A stretch of DNA of 5,215 nucleotides from Vibrio phage pre-CTX. Lineage: Viruses; Hofneiviricota; Faserviricetes; Tubulavirales. Positions 3,987 to 5,215 of the stretch are shown here, in pieces; position 1 is the stretch's first letter, and each line of letters begins with the position of its first letter. The notes under the pieces are model-generated. The model ran no database searches and was not told the DNA's origin. It was given only the letters and a program-made list of their open reading frames with translations. A program made the translations under genes and the position numbers. The DNA lies in assembly GCF_003051805.1 (NCBI RefSeq), contig NC_073749.1. One strand, 5' to 3'.

Positions 3987-5182
3987 GTATCTTTATTCAT
4001 CACGGCGCGCCAGGCTCTTATAAAACGTCAGGGGCATTATGGCTTCGTCTGCTGCCGGCGATTAAGTCAGGCCGTCACATCATCACGAATGTGCGAGGCT
4101 TAAACCTTGAACGCATGGCTAAGTACTTAAAAATGGATGTCTCGGACATCAGTATCGAGTTTATTGATACTGACCATCCTGACGGTCGCTTAACGATGGC
4201 GCGTTTTTGGCACTGGGCGAGAAAGGACGCGTTTCTCTTTATCGATGAATGTGGTCGCATCTGGCCGCCGAGACTGACGGCCACCAATTTAAAGGCGCTC
4301 GACACGCCGCCGGATTTGGTCGCAGAGGATAGGCCGGAGAGCTTTGAGGTGGCTTTTGACATGCATCGTCACCACGGCTGGGATATCTGCCTAACCACGC
4401 CTAACATTGCCAAAGTGCACAACATGATAAGAGAGGCGGCGGAGATAGGGTATCGCCACTTTAACCGCGCCACCGTGGGGCTAGGGGCAAAGTTTACCCT
4501 GACCACCCATGATGCAGCCAACTCTGGACAGATGGACTCGCACGCGCTGACACGCCAAGTCAAAAAAATTCCAAGTCCGATTTTTAAGATGTACGCAAGC
4601 ACCACCACAGGCAAAGCACGCGACACGATGGCCGGAACGGCGCTGTGGAAAGACAGAAAGATCCTTTTCTTGTTCGGCATGGTTTTTTTGATGTTCTCTT
4701 ATTCGTTTTACGGCTTACACGACAATCCAATTTTTACAGGGGGAAATGATGCAACTATCGAGTCAGAGCAATCCGAGCCTCAGTCAAAGGCTACTGTTGG
4801 GAATGCTGTCGGGAGCAAGGCGGTTGCTCCTGCGTCTTTTGGTTTTTGTATTGGTCGGCTTTGTGTCCAAGATGGTTTTGTCACTGTTGGTGATGAGCGT
4901 TATCGCCTCGTAGACAATTTGGACATTCCTTATCGTGGTCTATGGGCGACAGGTCATCATATTTACAAGGATACGCTTACGGTGTTTTTTGAAACCGAGA
5001 GTGGCAGCGTCCCAACAGAGCTTTTTTCGTCTAGCTACCGCTACAAGGTGCTACCGTTACCGGATTTCAATCACTTTGTGGTGTTCGATACCTTTGCAGC
5101 GCAAGCGCTGTGGGTAGAAGTGAGACGGGGCTTGCCAGTTAAGAAAGAGAAAGAAGAGTCAATTATTAAATCATTTCTGTGA
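3983..5182 (+). CDS. zot: Zot, pI-like phage assembly ATPase/zonula occludens toxin
   Basis: This 399-residue protein has the length of CTX-phage Zot. The N-terminal cytoplasmic ATPase domain carries Walker A GAPGSYKT (8-15) and Walker B FLFIDE (84-89). Such pI proteins power phage extrusion through the inner membrane. A single membrane helix lies at about 227-243, followed by a periplasmic domain. FCIGRL at 288-293 is the peptide known to mimic zonulin and open tight junctions; in V. cholerae a C-terminal fragment beginning there is released. C289 and C294 may pair. Translation is probably coupled to ace (ATGA overlap), as no good ribosome binding site is seen. Oddly, the last roughly 15 residues (after RRGLP at 381-385, a Lys/Glu-rich tail ending IIKSFL) differ from the toxigenic El Tor Zot tail as I remember it. 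Confidence 0.95.
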   Translation: MSIFIHHGAPGSYKTSGALWLRLLPAIKSGRHIITNVRGLNLERMAKYLKMDVSDISIEFIDTDHPDGRLTMARFWHWARKDAFLFIDECGRIWPPRLTATNLKALDTPPDLVAEDRPESFEVAFDMHRHHGWDICLTTPNIAKVHNMIREAAEIGYRHFNRATVGLGAKFTLTTHDAANSGQMDSHALTRQVKKIPSPIFKMYASTTTGKARDTMAGTALWKDRKILFLFGMVFLMFSYSFYGLHDNPIFTGGNDATIESEQSEPQSKATVGNAVGSKAVAPASFGFCIGRLCVQDGFVTVGDERYRLVDNLDIPYRGLWATGHHIYKDTLTVFFETESGSVPTELFSSSYRYKVLPLPDFNHFVVFDTFAAQALWVEVRRGLPVKKEKEESIIKSFL

Positions 5183-5194
5183 TTTATCCTGCCG

Positions 5195-5215
5195 CCTTAG
5201 TGCGTATTATGTGGT
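5195..5215 (+). other. attachment-site arm / CTX end repeat with XerC-binding half of dif
   Basis: CCTTAGTGCGTATTATGT (5195-5212) is the CTX end repeat as I know it. AGTGCGTATTA (5199-5209) is the XerC arm of V. cholerae dif1 and of the phage attP. CTX phage integrates as folded single-stranded DNA by a XerC strand exchange at this site. The XerD arm and second attP copy are not in the window. The next bases, GTGGT, resemble the known GTGGC but differ at the last base. Confidence 0.8.

Larger units (their letters stand above)
1..5215 (+). mobile_element. CTX-family filamentous phage genome/prophage, ctxAB-less (pre-CTX type), nearly complete
   Basis: The gene order rstR<-, rstA, rstB, psh-like, cep, gIII/orfU, ace, zot is that of CTX phage. 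The Ace and Zot proteins match my memory of the V. cholerae proteins almost residue for residue. The genome uses one coding strand apart from the repressor and has overlapping genes throughout, as inoviruses do. There is no integrase, no gene IV secretin, no rstC antirepressor and no ctxAB. CTX-type phages are known to integrate through host XerC/XerD at dif and to exit through host EpsD, which fits these absences. The right end has a dif-like arm. The left end starts inside ig-1, so some of the intergenic region, including the second attP arm, probably lies outside the window. Whether this is a prophage or a circular form opened for deposition cannot be told. Confidence 0.93.

Noticed and set aside
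4075-4680. Two minus-strand open frames opposite zot
   Set aside because: Shadows of a highly conserved coding region; no promoter, start signals or recognisable motifs.
1-5215. Search for CRISPR arrays, tRNA/rRNA genes, transposases, integrase, gene IV secretin or rstC
   Set aside because: None seen; the genome is fully accounted for by inovirus genes and two short regulatory regions.

Overview
The window is almost certainly a filamentous (inovirus) phage of Vibrio cholerae or a very close relative such as V. mimicus. It is the CTX phage backbone, seen as a prophage or replicative form. It carries, in CTX-phage order, rstR (reversed), rstA, rstB, a psh-like small membrane gene, the major coat gene cep, gene III (orfU), ace and zot. 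The Zot protein has its Walker motifs at residues 8-15 and 84-89 and the hexapeptide FCIGRL at 288-293. The last bases contain AGTGCGTATTATGT, the XerC half of V. cholerae dif and the CTX end repeat. This repeat begins about a dozen bases after the zot stop, so there is no room for the cholera toxin genes ctxAB between zot and the attachment site. The element is therefore best read as a toxin-gene-less 'pre-CTX' phage. The species and phage identification rests on recalled protein sequences, not on a search.

Layout. Bases 1-110 are part of ig-1, with three hairpins in a row. The first displays TAGTATTAC in its loop and is a candidate plus-strand origin. Bases 111-446 (minus) encode the RstR repressor. 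Bases 447-577 are the divergent regulatory region ig-2: a perfect -10 for rstR, a perfect CTGT-N8-ACAG LexA box, and an inverted repeat lying between the -35 and -10 of the rstA promoter. From 578 to 5182 all genes point rightward in one tightly packed, mostly overlapping operon: replication (rstA, rstB), small coat proteins (47 aa, Cep 82 aa, 25 aa), a rho-independent terminator, then adsorption/cap proteins (pIII, Ace/pVI) and the assembly ATPase Zot/pI. Bases 5183-5215 hold the attachment-site arm.

How it works. RstR and host LexA hold rstA silent, and DNA damage relieves LexA. RstA nicks the plus origin for rolling-circle replication and RstB coats the plus strand. Cep, the small hydrophobic proteins, Ace and pIII form the virion in the inner membrane, and Zot drives export. 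No gene IV secretin is present, consistent with CTX-type phages using the host type II secretion channel EpsD. No integrase is present, consistent with use of host XerC/XerD.

The most interesting points are the geminivirus/circovirus-like origin hairpin, the hairpin that both looks like the central terminator and restores the spacing between the gene III ribosome binding site and its start codon, two small membrane ORFs that annotation easily misses, the operator/LexA architecture with a distinct AT-rich immunity cassette, and the replaced C-terminal tail of Zot next to the missing ctxAB.
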